The position numbers were made by a program, and so were the translations under genes. The notes under the pieces were generated by a model. That model made no database searches. It had not been told where the DNA came from and saw only the letters and a list, made by a program, of their open reading frames with translations. From Paenibacillus spongiae (lineage in GTDB: Bacteria > Bacillota > Bacilli > Paenibacillales > Paenibacillaceae), in assembly GCF_024734895.1 (NCBI RefSeq), contig NZ_CP091430.1:6094501-6158500 (forward strand): 64,000 nt of DNA. The letters run 5' to 3'. Below are positions 7,487 to 17,147 of this stretch, piece by piece. The number at the start of each line of letters is the position of its first letter. Position 1 is the stretch's first letter.

Positions 7487-10431
7487 CCTTTGCTGAAATC
7501 ATAGTAATATTTCGGCCGTTCCCCGAGAATCAGCTTGTAGACATCGTAGTTCGTATCCATGATGCCCTTCAGATAATCCTTATAGGGCCGATCCGCGACG
7601 TTTACGAGCCCGGAGTTGTAATGTTCTCCCCATTCGCCCTGCCAGTATCTGCCGAGACCGGCTTGATCCACGTAATTAAACACATGCGCGCCGACAATGT
7701 AAGGCAGGGTGGCGACTTTCTCCACATAATTCCGGTAACGCATCCCTCTCTGGAACTGGTTCGACGCCGAATTCGGAAGGAGAGGGTTCAGTCCCTGCTC
7801 ACCGGTGCCGTACCCGAATTCGCCGATCAGGATCGGTTTGCCGCCCGACTTCGTGTAGACATCCTCCAAGAGGTCGGTCTCAATCTTATAGGTATAATAG
7901 TTGATGCTGATGACATCGACGTATCTGCCTTCCGCTTCGGCGAGCGCATCCCGGAATTTCTTGTTATGGAAGGACGTCGTAATCCACCGGTCTCCGAGCA
8001 GCAGATGATTGGGATCGTATTTGCGATAGATCCGTGAAACGGTCCCAAAAAACGTATCCAGGTAATAAGCGAAAAAATCGTCCATGTCGCGCCAAGACGC
8101 CGACGTTTTTATCGGCAGTTCGGCTTCGTTCATGTCTTCGAACGAGTTGAACTTCGTGCCCCAGGCGGCGTTGAAGGCGGCGACAGTTTGATATTTATCC
8201 CTCAGCGTCTGGACCAATTTCCCTTTGATGGCGGCCGAGCTCGCCTTCAGCTTCGGTACGTGGGAATAAAATTTATGAAAATCGTATTCGTTGTCAATGA
8301 AGTACCCGATCAGCATCCGGTCGTCTTTATGCGGCTTCAGCGTTTTTTTGAACGCGTCGTCGATCTTCTTCTCGGCATTCGGCGCAAAGATATCGAAGAT
8401 CGAAATACCGTCCAGCTTGGCCCAGCTCATGCTGTTCAGCGGAAGCATTCTTACGTAAGGCATTTTGCCCTTTTCGCCGTATTTCTCGGGCGAATAGTTG
8501 CCTATGCCGTTAAAGCCCCATTTTTGAAGCCGTGATACCGCTTCCGAATAGACGGAATGCTCGGTGGGGAAAACGCCAGTCTTGCGGTAAATATTGGCCA
8601 TATAGAAGGAGTAGTTGTCCTTCCCGATATAAGCGCGCTTATATTCGCCCTCGTACGGGGGAATGGATTCAAACTTCTGCTCCCGTCCCTTTACCTTCGT
8701 ATACGTCTCATTGGCCGTGACGCCGTTCACCGCCAGGCTGAAATAGAGATTCCCGTTCGGCGTCGTCATGACTTTGCGGCCGTCCAGCTGCTGGATCGCG
8801 AAATAACCTTTCGCTTTCAAGCCATATTTCTCGGCGCTGCCGGCCAGTCCGCCGTAATTGTCGCGATCGGCAGGAGGCTTAAGGCTGTTGTAATAAGCGT
8901 CATCCGCTTGGATGTCCGCAGCCAATTCCGTGTCACTCGTCACCTTCCCGGCGAATTTCGCATTCTTCATCTGACCGTACTTATCGACCACGACATCATT
9001 GCTGGCATTAACCGTGAATTTACGGATCGGGCTCGGCATCATGCCGTCCTTGACCGCGTACGTTTCCACGACGTTATAGCCCGTAAGCTGCAGCGGCGCT
9101 CCGTAGGACAGGAAATCGGGTCCCTTGTTCAAACGGTAATAGATGCGCGCGTCTTGCGTTTCCGTCGACAATTCGGTCTTGACCGCCCCGACGGTTTGGG
9201 ATGAAACCAGCTTTACGGAGGCCGTGTTTTGATTAAGCACGACCTTGGTAATCTGCGGTGACCAGGCTTTGGCCGATCCGACCAGCATGATTTTCAAAAA
9301 CCGCGTATGCGCGGGCACGGACGAAACTTCATACGCGTACGGCTGCCAATTGCTTTGCTGGTAGCCGGCCGGTCCCGCTAGCGCGGAAATCTCCGTATAC
9401 TGTTTGCCGTCAGGCGAAACGAAGAACCGTTGGGCTTCGACCGGAACTCCCGTAAAGAAGCTGCCGTAGACCGTGAAGGAACCAATATCGTAATCCGTAT
9501 GGTAAACGATACTGCCCGGCCCCGTGGTGGAGCGCGTTACTCGGCCGCTGTCATTGTCGAAGAAACCGGGGTTGTTCTTGGCGATATACAGATTGGAACG
9601 GCTGGCCATTTGTTTGAAATTATCCAGCGTATCAACCATGCCGACAGGCGCAGCGGCCGTAGAGGCCGGGGCGTACAGGTAGGTTGAAACCATGCTTGCC
9701 GCCGACTTGCCCGAGTCCGAATGGTTTACGGCGGTCGTCTTCAACAGCAGATTGTCGAGCACCGGAATTGGAGAGCTGTAATGCTTGCGGGTCAGCGAAA
9801 ATCGCGGATCGCTACCGTCGGTCGTATAGTATACCGTTTCTCCCGCTTCTCCCCTGTTCAGCAAGATCATGCGGCCGTAAGGCACCGTTCCCGATGGAGC
9901 GCTGGCATCTACTTTCGAAGGACCGTTGAGCACGACCTTCCCTATCGAAGGCGATTGGTCAGTGATCATGCCTTGAAAGGTGATTTTCAAATATTTCGTG
10001 TTCACCGGAAAGCCCCTCGACTCATACACGACGGCGTTCCCGCCGCTTTCATGGATGTCCGGCGTGATCTCCTTGTAGGTCTTTCCGTCGCCGGATATCG
10101 AAATCGTTGGATGTACGTATTTATGACCCGCCGTGTAATAAGCGTAAATCGAAAAGGAACGAAATAAGCTATTCTTTTGGGCCTTGTAGACCATGTATTC
10201 GCCAAAAACGCCGCTTGGCTTCACGCGCGTCGAATCCTGGGGATTGCCCGGAAGCTTCTGCAGCTTGAGCGAATCCGAATGTTCGTAGACTGCGTTCCAA
10301 TTCTCAAGGGAATCGACTTCGATTTCATAGGAAGGCGAGATGCCGTCTCCCAAAACATGTGCAGGGAACAGACCCACGAACATCCCGTATACCATCAGAC
10401 ACACTAATAGACACACGAATTTCTTTTTCAC
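7483..10431 (-). CDS. Secreted multidomain glycoside hydrolase-like protein (clan GH-A type)
   Basis: A 982-residue exported protein: a signal peptide (first ~28 residues), sandwich domains including two chitobiase-like repeats (VYYTTDGSDPR around residue 200 and a second copy near 430), then a TIM-barrel region from about 520. In the barrel, YFIDNEYDF near residue 715 and LIGEFGYG near residue 871 resemble the acid/base and nucleophile Glu motifs of GH42/GH50-like enzymes. GTG start at 10431 has AAGGAG before it. Its place between Ugd and the sulfotransferase suggests it trims or releases the polysaccharide made by this operon. The exact GH family and substrate are not established. Confidence 0.75.
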   Translation of the reverse strand: MKKKFVCLLVCLMVYGMFVGLFPAHVLGDGISPSYEIEVDSLENWNAVYEHSDSLKLQKLPGNPQDSTRVKPSGVFGEYMVYKAQKNSLFRSFSIYAYYTAGHKYVHPTISISGDGKTYKEITPDIHESGGNAVVYESRGFPVNTKYLKITFQGMITDQSPSIGKVVLNGPSKVDASAPSGTVPYGRMILLNRGEAGETVYYTTDGSDPRFSLTRKHYSSPIPVLDNLLLKTTAVNHSDSGKSAASMVSTYLYAPASTAAAPVGMVDTLDNFKQMASRSNLYIAKNNPGFFDNDSGRVTRSTTGPGSIVYHTDYDIGSFTVYGSFFTGVPVEAQRFFVSPDGKQYTEISALAGPAGYQQSNWQPYAYEVSSVPAHTRFLKIMLVGSAKAWSPQITKVVLNQNTASVKLVSSQTVGAVKTELSTETQDARIYYRLNKGPDFLSYGAPLQLTGYNVVETYAVKDGMMPSPIRKFTVNASNDVVVDKYGQMKNAKFAGKVTSDTELAADIQADDAYYNSLKPPADRDNYGGLAGSAEKYGLKAKGYFAIQQLDGRKVMTTPNGNLYFSLAVNGVTANETYTKVKGREQKFESIPPYEGEYKRAYIGKDNYSFYMANIYRKTGVFPTEHSVYSEAVSRLQKWGFNGIGNYSPEKYGEKGKMPYVRMLPLNSMSWAKLDGISIFDIFAPNAEKKIDDAFKKTLKPHKDDRMLIGYFIDNEYDFHKFYSHVPKLKASSAAIKGKLVQTLRDKYQTVAAFNAAWGTKFNSFEDMNEAELPIKTSASWRDMDDFFAYYLDTFFGTVSRIYRKYDPNHLLLGDRWITTSFHNKKFRDALAEAEGRYVDVISINYYTYKIETDLLEDVYTKSGGKPILIGEFGYGTGEQGLNPLLPNSASNQFQRGMRYRNYVEKVATLPYIVGAHVFNYVDQAGLGRYWQGEWGEHYNSGLVNVADRPYKDYLKGIMDTNYDVYKLILGERPKYYYDFSKG

Positions 10432-10454
10432 GATTTTTCTCCTTTTTTGCCCCT

Positions 10455-11795
10455 TTAGTCGCTCAGGGCTGACATTTCCTCCTTGGCCCCTTGGTCCAGA
10501 CGCGGCCGGCCGATTGAATAATAGATGAATGACGTTTCCGCTAAATCGTCTTCCTTGAATACGTTCCGTCCGTCAATCAAAATCGGCTTCTTTAGTATTG
10601 TTTGCAGCATTTTGAGGTCCATATGAACGAATTCGTCCCATTCCGTCAGCAGGCACAGCGCATCCGCGCCCGTCGCGGCCTCCAATGCATCGTCGCACCA
10701 CATTACGCCGTTATTCCCGTACATGCTTTGGAAGTTTCGAATCGCGATCGGATCGTAGGCCTTCACGTAAGCCCCGCTCCGGACCAAATACTGAATGATC
10801 TCTAGCGCCGGCGATTCCCGGACGTCATCGGTATTCGGCTTGAAGGCCAACCCCCAGACGGCGAACGTCTTCCCCTGCAGCTCCCCGTCGAATATCGTTT
10901 CCAGCTTCCGGATGACGCTCATCCGTTGATCCTGGTTCACTTCTACGACCGCGCGAAGCAGTTTGAATTCATAATCGACGTGACCCGCGATTTGGATCAG
11001 CGCTCTCGTATCTTTCGGGAAGCAGGAGCCGCCATAGCCGATCCCGGCTTTAAGAAACGCTGGGCCGATCCGTTTGTCGTACCCCATGCCTTCCGCGACG
11101 CGGGTGACGTCGGCGCCGACCTTCTCGCAAATGTTCGCGATTTCGTTGATGAATGATATTTTTGTCGCCAGAAAAGCATTGGAGGCGTATTTTAACATCT
11201 CCGCGCTGCGGATGTCCGTCACGACGATTTGATCCGTCAGCGGCCGATGCAGCTCTACGATCGTTTCGACGGCGCTTTGGGAATCGGCGCCGATCACGAT
11301 CCGGTCGGGATGAAGCGTATCCTGTACGGCCGAACCCTCCCGCAAAAATTCCGGCAGCGAGATACTGTCGAACCGCTCCATAGTCCGGCTCCGGATCAGA
11401 TTCCTCACGCGTTCGTTCGTTCCGACGGGCACGGTGCTTTTCACGGCAATGATTTTATACCCGTTCATTGCTTGCGCGATCTCGGCGGCCGCCTGGTCGA
11501 TATAAGACAGATTCGCCTCTCCGCTTGGCAGAGAAGGCGTCCCGACCGCAAGAATGACAAGGTCCGATTGCTTAACCGCCTGGTTCAAATCACTTGTGAA
11601 GCTCAGCCTTCCGGCAGCCATATTCTTGACCGAAAGTTCTTGCAGGCCGGGTTCGTAAATTGGGATGCCCCCGTTTTGCAAGGTTTCGACTTTGGCCAGG
11701 TCCTTGTCGACGCAGACGACGTGATTGCCGAGTTCCGCATAGCAAATCCCCGACACGAGCCCGACATAACCGGTGCCGATGACTGTGATGTTCAT
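10455..11795 (-). CDS. ugd: UDP-glucose 6-dehydrogenase
   Basis: A 446-residue UDP-sugar dehydrogenase that oxidises UDP-glucose to UDP-glucuronate with two NAD+. The N-terminal Rossmann motif VIGTGYVGLVSG, the substrate motif LPEFLREG near residue 148 and the catalytic Cys258 in GYGGSCFPKDTRAL are all present, followed by the C-terminal UDP-binding domain. Length is normal. With GalU at 22704 it supplies the uronic acid precursor of the polymer. AGGAG lies before the ATG. Confidence 0.96.
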   Translation of the reverse strand: MNITVIGTGYVGLVSGICYAELGNHVVCVDKDLAKVETLQNGGIPIYEPGLQELSVKNMAAGRLSFTSDLNQAVKQSDLVILAVGTPSLPSGEANLSYIDQAAAEIAQAMNGYKIIAVKSTVPVGTNERVRNLIRSRTMERFDSISLPEFLREGSAVQDTLHPDRIVIGADSQSAVETIVELHRPLTDQIVVTDIRSAEMLKYASNAFLATKISFINEIANICEKVGADVTRVAEGMGYDKRIGPAFLKAGIGYGGSCFPKDTRALIQIAGHVDYEFKLLRAVVEVNQDQRMSVIRKLETIFDGELQGKTFAVWGLAFKPNTDDVRESPALEIIQYLVRSGAYVKAYDPIAIRNFQSMYGNNGVMWCDDALEAATGADALCLLTEWDEFVHMDLKMLQTILKKPILIDGRNVFKEDDLAETSFIYYSIGRPRLDQGAKEEMSALSD

Positions 11796-11811
11796 ATTTT
11801 CAGCTCCTAAA

Positions 11812-11863
11812 GCGTTTTTCTACGAAAAACGCAGCATCGTAAGCATAAGCTTGGCGTTTTCGT
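11812..11863 (-). promoter_or_regulatory. Mutually exclusive hairpins upstream of ugd
   Basis: GCGTTTTTC (11812-11820) and GAAAAACGC (11824-11832) form a 9-bp stem with a 3-base loop just upstream of the ugd ribosome binding site. The same middle arm also matches GCGTTTTCGT at 11854-11863 nearer the manC stop, so the RNA can fold two ways. This could be an internal attenuator or a processing site in the 72-base gap. No protein or ligand is implied by sequence. Confidence 0.4.
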
Positions 11864-11867
11864 TACT

Positions 11868-13238
11868 TTATACCCTGCAAAGTTGAATGATTTCGTTCCA
11901 ATCGAGTTCGAGCCTTACGATATCCTCTTCGATGAGCTGCGATCCGGTTTGGACTTCGATGATTTCGATATCCGTTTCCGCCCGCAGGCTGTGTTTGTTA
12001 TCCTTCGGAATCGCGAGGACATCGCCTGCCTTCACGGAGAAGCGGTGTCCGTTCAATATCATGTCTCCGTTTCCGGAGATGACCGTCCATACCTCGTCCC
12101 GGAGGCTGTGGTACTGGTAGCTCAAGTTATTGCCGGCCGAAATGAAAATCCGTTTGGTGAGCACTTCCCTGCCGTCCGGGTACGTGATGTAATCCAGCAC
12201 GCGATAACGGCCCCAGCGTCTCTCCTCGTACATCGGACGCTGATCCGAATGCTTCATGACTTCCTTGATCATCGGGCTTGACGCTTTGTCCGCGACCAGA
12301 ATGCCGTCTGGGCTTGCCGCCACGATGACATCGGACAGGCCCATCAGCGTAATCGGGATATCCAATTCGTTAATGATATGCGTATTGATAGAATCTTCCG
12401 TGATGATGCCTTTGCCGATCAGCGAGGTTTGGATTTCCTCGGTCAGCGTATTCCAGGTGCCCAGATCTTTCCACGGTCCGTCATAACGAACGGCGGAAAT
12501 CCGGTTCGCTCTTTCCACCACTTCGTAATCGAAGCTGATTTTGGGAAGCTTGCCGTACCGCTTCAGCATTTCATCGTACTGAATCGGCAGTTCGTTCGCG
12601 ATCAGGATGTTAATGAGGAAATCCAGCTTGAACGCGAACACGCCGCAGTTCCAGAGCGCTTCCCGGCGAATCAATTCCTCCGCTTCTTCCTTGTTGGGCT
12701 TCTCGCGGAAGCTGTGAACGTCAACGAACGGCCGATCAGCGCCGGTTTCCTCCTTCGGAAGGATATAACCGTATTTCTCCGATGGATACGTCGGCTTTAC
12801 GCCCATGAGGGCCAGGTTGGCATCGGAATGGTCAAGCACGTGCTCCAACTGTTTCAGCGCCTGAAAGAATGAATTTTCGACGTAAGGATCGACGGGCATC
12901 ACGACAATCGTTTCTCCCAGACTCACGCCTTCGACCGAATATAAATACGTTGCTGCAAGCGCGATGGCAGGAAACGTATCCCGTCTTTCCGGTTCTACGA
13001 TCAGATTGATTTCATTGTCCAATTGGCTATAAATCATTTCGACCTGAGGCTTGCTTGTCGCCACGTATGCGTCCCTGCGCAAATCGGCTTCCTCTAGCTG
13101 ACCCCAAACCCGCTGTATCATGGACTCTAACCGGCCGTCGCCGTTTTTGAGTATTTTCAGAAACTGTTTCGAACGGGAGTCATTCGACAGAGGCCACAGC
13201 CTTTTTCCCGATCCACCCGAAAGAAGTACGATTTTCAT
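11868..13238 (-). CDS. manC: Mannose-1-phosphate guanylyltransferase (with C-terminal cupin domain)
   Basis: A 456-residue enzyme making GDP-mannose from GTP and mannose-1-phosphate. The nucleotidyltransferase signature LLSGGSGKRLWPLS is at the N-terminus, and FREKPN near residue 180 is the sugar-phosphate-binding motif. The last ~110 residues form a cupin (EVWTVISGNGDMILNG), as in type II phosphomannose isomerase fusions; whether it isomerises mannose-6-phosphate cannot be told. The ATG at 13238 is chosen because GGAGG lies just upstream and MKIVLLSGG is the usual start. Confidence 0.92.
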   Translation of the reverse strand: MKIVLLSGGSGKRLWPLSNDSRSKQFLKILKNGDGRLESMIQRVWGQLEEADLRRDAYVATSKPQVEMIYSQLDNEINLIVEPERRDTFPAIALAATYLYSVEGVSLGETIVVMPVDPYVENSFFQALKQLEHVLDHSDANLALMGVKPTYPSEKYGYILPKEETGADRPFVDVHSFREKPNKEEAEELIRREALWNCGVFAFKLDFLINILIANELPIQYDEMLKRYGKLPKISFDYEVVERANRISAVRYDGPWKDLGTWNTLTEEIQTSLIGKGIITEDSINTHIINELDIPITLMGLSDVIVAASPDGILVADKASSPMIKEVMKHSDQRPMYEERRWGRYRVLDYITYPDGREVLTKRIFISAGNNLSYQYHSLRDEVWTVISGNGDMILNGHRFSVKAGDVLAIPKDNKHSLRAETDIEIIEVQTGSQLIEEDIVRLELDWNEIIQLCRV

Positions 13239-13252
13239 ACCAATCCTCCATT

Positions 13253-14215
13253 CTATTTTCCCGTTGGCTCCGCCATTAATTTCGCTGACGTTATGCCTCC
13301 GGTCCATGTGCGGTAGTAACTGGCGTTCTTGCCGTACGAGTTATCGAGCAGGATGTTCGGCTTATCCATGAGACAAGACAGAATATGACCGTGAAGCCTT
13401 GAAGTCTGTACGGTCTTATAGTCGCTGAACCGGTTGACCGCCTTGTTCACGAGGTAATCGGTGTACTTCCCCCAGAACTTGCTTAGTGGCAGTTTACCGC
13501 TGCCCTTTTGCAGCATTTTGCCGAAAACGCGGATCGATTTATGCTCGACCCCGTTAAAGAGCGTCGACCAGTCCAAATAATCGCCCTTGCCCGAAGCTTC
13601 CAGCCGCTCCTGCTCCGCTGTCTTCTCGATATCGGTCCTTAGAAAACAGAGCAGCTCCTTGCCCGGCATGTTCTTGCTGCGAATCGGCCACAGCTGATGC
13701 GCCATGTCCGGAGACAAATAGACATTGCATGTCTTGAACTTGGCCTTCGCCATTTCCTGCGACAACGTGTCGCGGACATATAGATGCAGGTCCGAATGAC
13801 GGTTGAAGACTGCTGCCGTCCGGTCGAATGCGGCTTCGTTCTTGTAGAAAATCGTCTGGGGCAGCATGACCACGCGATGACCGGGATAATCGGCCACGAT
13901 CTTCTCGCGCAGCTTCTGGTGCGCCGGATACAAGTCGCCGAAATTTCCGCCGCCGTGCAGGACGATGATATGATCCTTCGGAATGGCCAAGCCGTCCGGG
14001 AAATCCAATACGCTGTACCGCGCCTGGACATGGATGCGATGATCCTTGAAAAAAACTTCGGTCCCTTTCATAATCAACAGGTCGCCGCCGTTGCCGTGCA
14101 CCGGATAATCGATGTAATAGATCTTGGAATGGGGCGGGATCACGTTCAAAATGTGCCGAAGCCGGTTTTTGAGCTCATCCATGGGATGAGGATGAGCGAT
14201 CTGTACGGTTTCCAT
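13253..14215 (-). CDS. Polysaccharide pyruvyl transferase family protein
   Basis: A 320-residue protein of the CsaB/WcaK-like family that adds ketal pyruvate from phosphoenolpyruvate to sugar residues. Visible family features are IYYIDYPVHGNGGDLLIMKG near the N-terminus, HGGGNFGDLYPAHQKLRE near residue 90, and a C-terminal VQTSRLHGHILSCLM segment with the conserved His of the active site. It should add negative charge to the repeat unit made by this operon. The start at 14215 has AAGGAG upstream. Confidence 0.88.
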   Translation of the reverse strand: METVQIAHPHPMDELKNRLRHILNVIPPHSKIYYIDYPVHGNGGDLLIMKGTEVFFKDHRIHVQARYSVLDFPDGLAIPKDHIIVLHGGGNFGDLYPAHQKLREKIVADYPGHRVVMLPQTIFYKNEAAFDRTAAVFNRHSDLHLYVRDTLSQEMAKAKFKTCNVYLSPDMAHQLWPIRSKNMPGKELLCFLRTDIEKTAEQERLEASGKGDYLDWSTLFNGVEHKSIRVFGKMLQKGSGKLPLSKFWGKYTDYLVNKAVNRFSDYKTVQTSRLHGHILSCLMDKPNILLDNSYGKNASYYRTWTGGITSAKLMAEPTGK

Positions 14216-14276
14216 CAATCCGTCTCCTTCTCCATTGGGCGTATCTTCTCTCTTCTGGGTTCCGGGATCGATCCCG

Positions 14277-14861
14277 TCAAATGTGCCACTTGATGTTCTC
14301 TTTGATCGGCTTCGCCGGAACCCCGGCTACGAGCGAATAGGCAGGCACGTCCTTCGACACGACCGACCCGGCCGCAACGACAGCGCCTTTGCCGACCGTA
14401 ACGCCCTTCAAGATAATCGCCTTGCTGCCGATCCATACATTGTCCTCGATGACGGTCGGCTTCGTTTCCGCCATCCCCTCGATGCGGTGAATGTCAGTAT
14501 CCATGATGGCGACATCCCAGGAAATCGCGCAGTGGCTTCCGATTTTCACATGCTTCTTGCAAATGATCTCGGTTCTTCGATTAATGAAGGTATGGTCCCC
14601 GATTTCGATAACCGCTTCACTGGAATCCAAGTAAAAGCCGGTGTTTCGAAACAGCAGAACGTTGTCGCCGATGATGAGCCTGGCCTGCTTTGCCTTCGAG
14701 ACCGTCACGCCGCCGGCTACCCGCAGCAGCTTCCCGCATTGGTCGACCTTCCTCCTGAACAGCATGCCGAGCAGGATGCGGTAACCGTATTTGGCATAAT
14801 CCCTGACGCTTCTCTTTCTTTGGTTCGTACCGGCCTTTGCGGCCGCAAGCACATTTTTCAC
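14277..14861 (-). CDS. Left-handed beta-helix O-acyltransferase
   Basis: A 194-residue hexapeptide-repeat acyltransferase (serine acetyltransferase/maltose acetyltransferase fold). Repeated units such as [30 protein letters not shown] and [20 protein letters not shown] form the beta helix; the His in [10 protein letters not shown] is the likely catalytic base. It probably acetylates a sugar of the repeat unit. The GTG start is preceded by an unusual GAAGTGAAGTGAAGTGAA repeat rather than a clear ribosome binding site, so the start is less sure. It lies 23 bases after the flippase gene. Confidence 0.86.
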   Translation of the reverse strand: MKNVLAAAKAGTNQRKRSVRDYAKYGYRILLGMLFRRKVDQCGKLLRVAGGVTVSKAKQARLIIGDNVLLFRNTGFYLDSSEAVIEIGDHTFINRRTEIICKKHVKIGSHCAISWDVAIMDTDIHRIEGMAETKPTVIEDNVWIGSKAIILKGVTVGKGAVVAAGSVVSKDVPAYSLVAGVPAKPIKENIKWHI

Positions 14862-14884
14862 TTCACTTCACTTCATTCCATTCG

Positions 14885-16252
14885 TTAGGATGGCATGCTT
14901 CGCGATAACTGCTTGAATAGAGAGCGGATATCGTCTTTGTCAAAAAGTATGTCGGCGATTCTCACCTTGAAGACTACCCGCATGGCCGCGATCGTAATGA
15001 CGATCCGGATGACCGAGCCGAGCAGCAGGGCAAACGCAATGCCGTTCAGCCCGTACAGCGGCGTAAAGACGAAGAATAATCCGACCGTTATCACAAGCGC
15101 GACCGCCTGCCGGATAACCACAAGTCCAGGTCGGCCCATAGCATTGAAGGAGGAGGCGAGAATCCACGATCCGCCGCCTAGAATGCATTCCAGAGAAAGC
15201 AGGTAGAACGCGTTGCCGGCTTCCAGAAACTGCGCGCCGAACAGGAGGCCCAGCAAGAAACGGCCGATAATCATGCCCGGAATGACCGCTGCGGCCATGA
15301 GCAGGAACGAGAGCCGGAACGCTCTGCCGACCGTTGCGATGATTTTGTCCTTGTCCATGCCGGTGACCTTCGGGAAAATCACGTTTGAGATGGCCATCTG
15401 AACGACATTGAACACGCGGGACAGCGTATAGACGACCGTATACAGACCGAAATCCTTCGGTGTCAGCAGCGATATGATGATGAGCTTGTCGCACTGCGAG
15501 TACATTGTCCCGAGCAGCTCGACACCGAACACCCTTCCGCCGTAGCCGAACAGCGACTTGAACACGATGCGGTCCGCGAACGGTTTGAACCAGTTAAAGG
15601 TCAATTCGCGCCGCAGCCGGTACAGCGACCAGACGATGACCATCAGGCTGGTGGCGAAAAAGGCAAAAGATGCATAAGAGATCGTCAATTTGCCAATCGC
15701 CCAAAGCACCAGCAAACCGGCCAGGTTGCTTAGCGGGACGTACAGCCGCAAACCGTTGTACAGGCTGAACTTATCCATGCCTTGCGTCAGCGCCGCAAGT
15801 AAATTAACGGCAAGCAGCATCGGCAGCGTCAGAATGGTATACCACCTGGCGACTTGGATCACGTCATCCGAATATTGCCCCAGCCAGATGGGAAGATAGA
15901 TCCAGGCAATGATGCCGATGATGAGACTGACGGGAATTTGGAATAGAAATCCTGCCCTGACGTATTCGGTCGCTTTGCCCGCATTCGTCCTCATATTGAA
16001 AATGAGGGAAGTCGGAAGCCCGAAGCTGACGAGACCCGCCAGCAAAGTCGGCCAGAACAGAATAGCCGAGAATTCACCCTTACCCGCCACTCCGAACAAT
16101 CGCGCCGTCACAATGGAGGTCAACGTGCTCAGTATCATAATCAGAAGATTGGCGGCGCTTGTATGCAGAATCGTTTGAATGGCTCCGCGCCCGGTCAACC
16201 TTTTTTTGACGGCTTGTAGACTGATCATAGGTTCGACATCCTTAAACCGCAT
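14885..16252 (-). CDS. Polysaccharide repeat-unit flippase (Wzx/MOP family)
   Basis: A 455-residue integral membrane protein with about 12 hydrophobic segments, typical of the oligosaccharide flippases that move undecaprenyl-linked repeat units across the membrane. The N-terminal segment ILHTSAANLLIMILSTLTSIVTARLFG and a glycine-rich second helix resemble MOP flippases. It starts eight bases after the GT2 gene; an alternative ATG lies at 16228. It pairs with the polymerase at 19407-20750. Confidence 0.9.
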   Translation of the reverse strand: MRFKDVEPMISLQAVKKRLTGRGAIQTILHTSAANLLIMILSTLTSIVTARLFGVAGKGEFSAILFWPTLLAGLVSFGLPTSLIFNMRTNAGKATEYVRAGFLFQIPVSLIIGIIAWIYLPIWLGQYSDDVIQVARWYTILTLPMLLAVNLLAALTQGMDKFSLYNGLRLYVPLSNLAGLLVLWAIGKLTISYASFAFFATSLMVIVWSLYRLRRELTFNWFKPFADRIVFKSLFGYGGRVFGVELLGTMYSQCDKLIIISLLTPKDFGLYTVVYTLSRVFNVVQMAISNVIFPKVTGMDKDKIIATVGRAFRLSFLLMAAAVIPGMIIGRFLLGLLFGAQFLEAGNAFYLLSLECILGGGSWILASSFNAMGRPGLVVIRQAVALVITVGLFFVFTPLYGLNGIAFALLLGSVIRIVITIAAMRVVFKVRIADILFDKDDIRSLFKQLSRSMPS

Positions 16253-16259
16253 ATTCTCT

Positions 16260-17147
16260 TTACTGATACATCTTCAACACACCACGGAGCTGCCCGTTGC
16301 TGTATGAAATTTTGCTGATATTGCGGAAAATTTTGCGTTTGTCGTATGCGAATACGACGGTGAGCAGGGCGAACAACGGCATCTTCACGAGCGATTTCAT
16401 CAAGATCCCCGCCTTATTCTTCGAGGAGACCGCGCTGCTGACCCCCTGCCAATAAATTCGCCGAAGCAGCCATTTCCGGCTGATCCGGCTGCGGGGAATC
16501 TTGTGCAGCACCGAAGCGTGAGGCGTGTAAAAGACCGAATAACGCGCGCGGATCCGCTCGATTAGCTCGGCTTCCTCGCTGGACAACAAATTGCTGCCTA
16601 CTCTGCCGAGGTCCTCCCGGAAGGGTTCCATCGAATCGAAGACCGATTTGCGGAAGGCCACGTTGGCGCCGAACGGAATGTCTGGCCTGCGCATTTCCAC
16701 GATTTCATCCGAATAATCCAGGATCGTGTATAGCGTCCGGTTCTCCGGGAGCAGCCACTGCGGAGCGCTTCCTTCCCAGGCTGGCTCGATTTTGCCGCCT
16801 GCGCAGCCGATTCGCGGATCAAGCTCGAACAAGGCGACAATGCAGCGGATCCAATCTTCGGAGGCTACTGCGTCGTCGTCCAGGAAAAGCACGTACTCGC
16901 CGGAAGCTTCGCGAATCGCGCGGTTCCGGGCGACGGAGAGGCCAAGCCGTTCTTCGTAAAGATAGACAATCGGGACATCGACCAGCCTCTGAAATTCTTG
17001 AACGACCTCTCTGGTATTATCGGTGGAACGATTATCGACCACGATCACCTCGTAGGAACCGTTAAAGCTTTGCTGCAGCAGGCTTAGAAGCGCTTCTTTC
17101 ACGTCCGCTGCCCGATTATGCGTACAAATCGCTATGGTTGCTTTCAT
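16260..17147 (-). CDS. Glycosyltransferase family 2
   Basis: A 295-residue GT-A fold enzyme. The N-terminal IAICTHNRAADVKEALLSL, the NRSTDNT nucleotide-binding stretch near residue 38 and the metal-binding FLDDDA (DxD-type) near residue 91 are visible. An acceptor-side motif SSEEAELIERIR lies near 190 and a basic hydrophobic C-terminus suggests membrane association. It overlaps the preceding glycosyltransferase stop by 4 bases (ATGA). Donor and acceptor sugars are unknown. Confidence 0.92.
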   Translation of the reverse strand: MKATIAICTHNRAADVKEALLSLLQQSFNGSYEVIVVDNRSTDNTREVVQEFQRLVDVPIVYLYEERLGLSVARNRAIREASGEYVLFLDDDAVASEDWIRCIVALFELDPRIGCAGGKIEPAWEGSAPQWLLPENRTLYTILDYSDEIVEMRRPDIPFGANVAFRKSVFDSMEPFREDLGRVGSNLLSSEEAELIERIRARYSVFYTPHASVLHKIPRSRISRKWLLRRIYWQGVSSAVSSKNKAGILMKSLVKMPLFALLTVVFAYDKRKIFRNISKISYSNGQLRGVLKMYQ

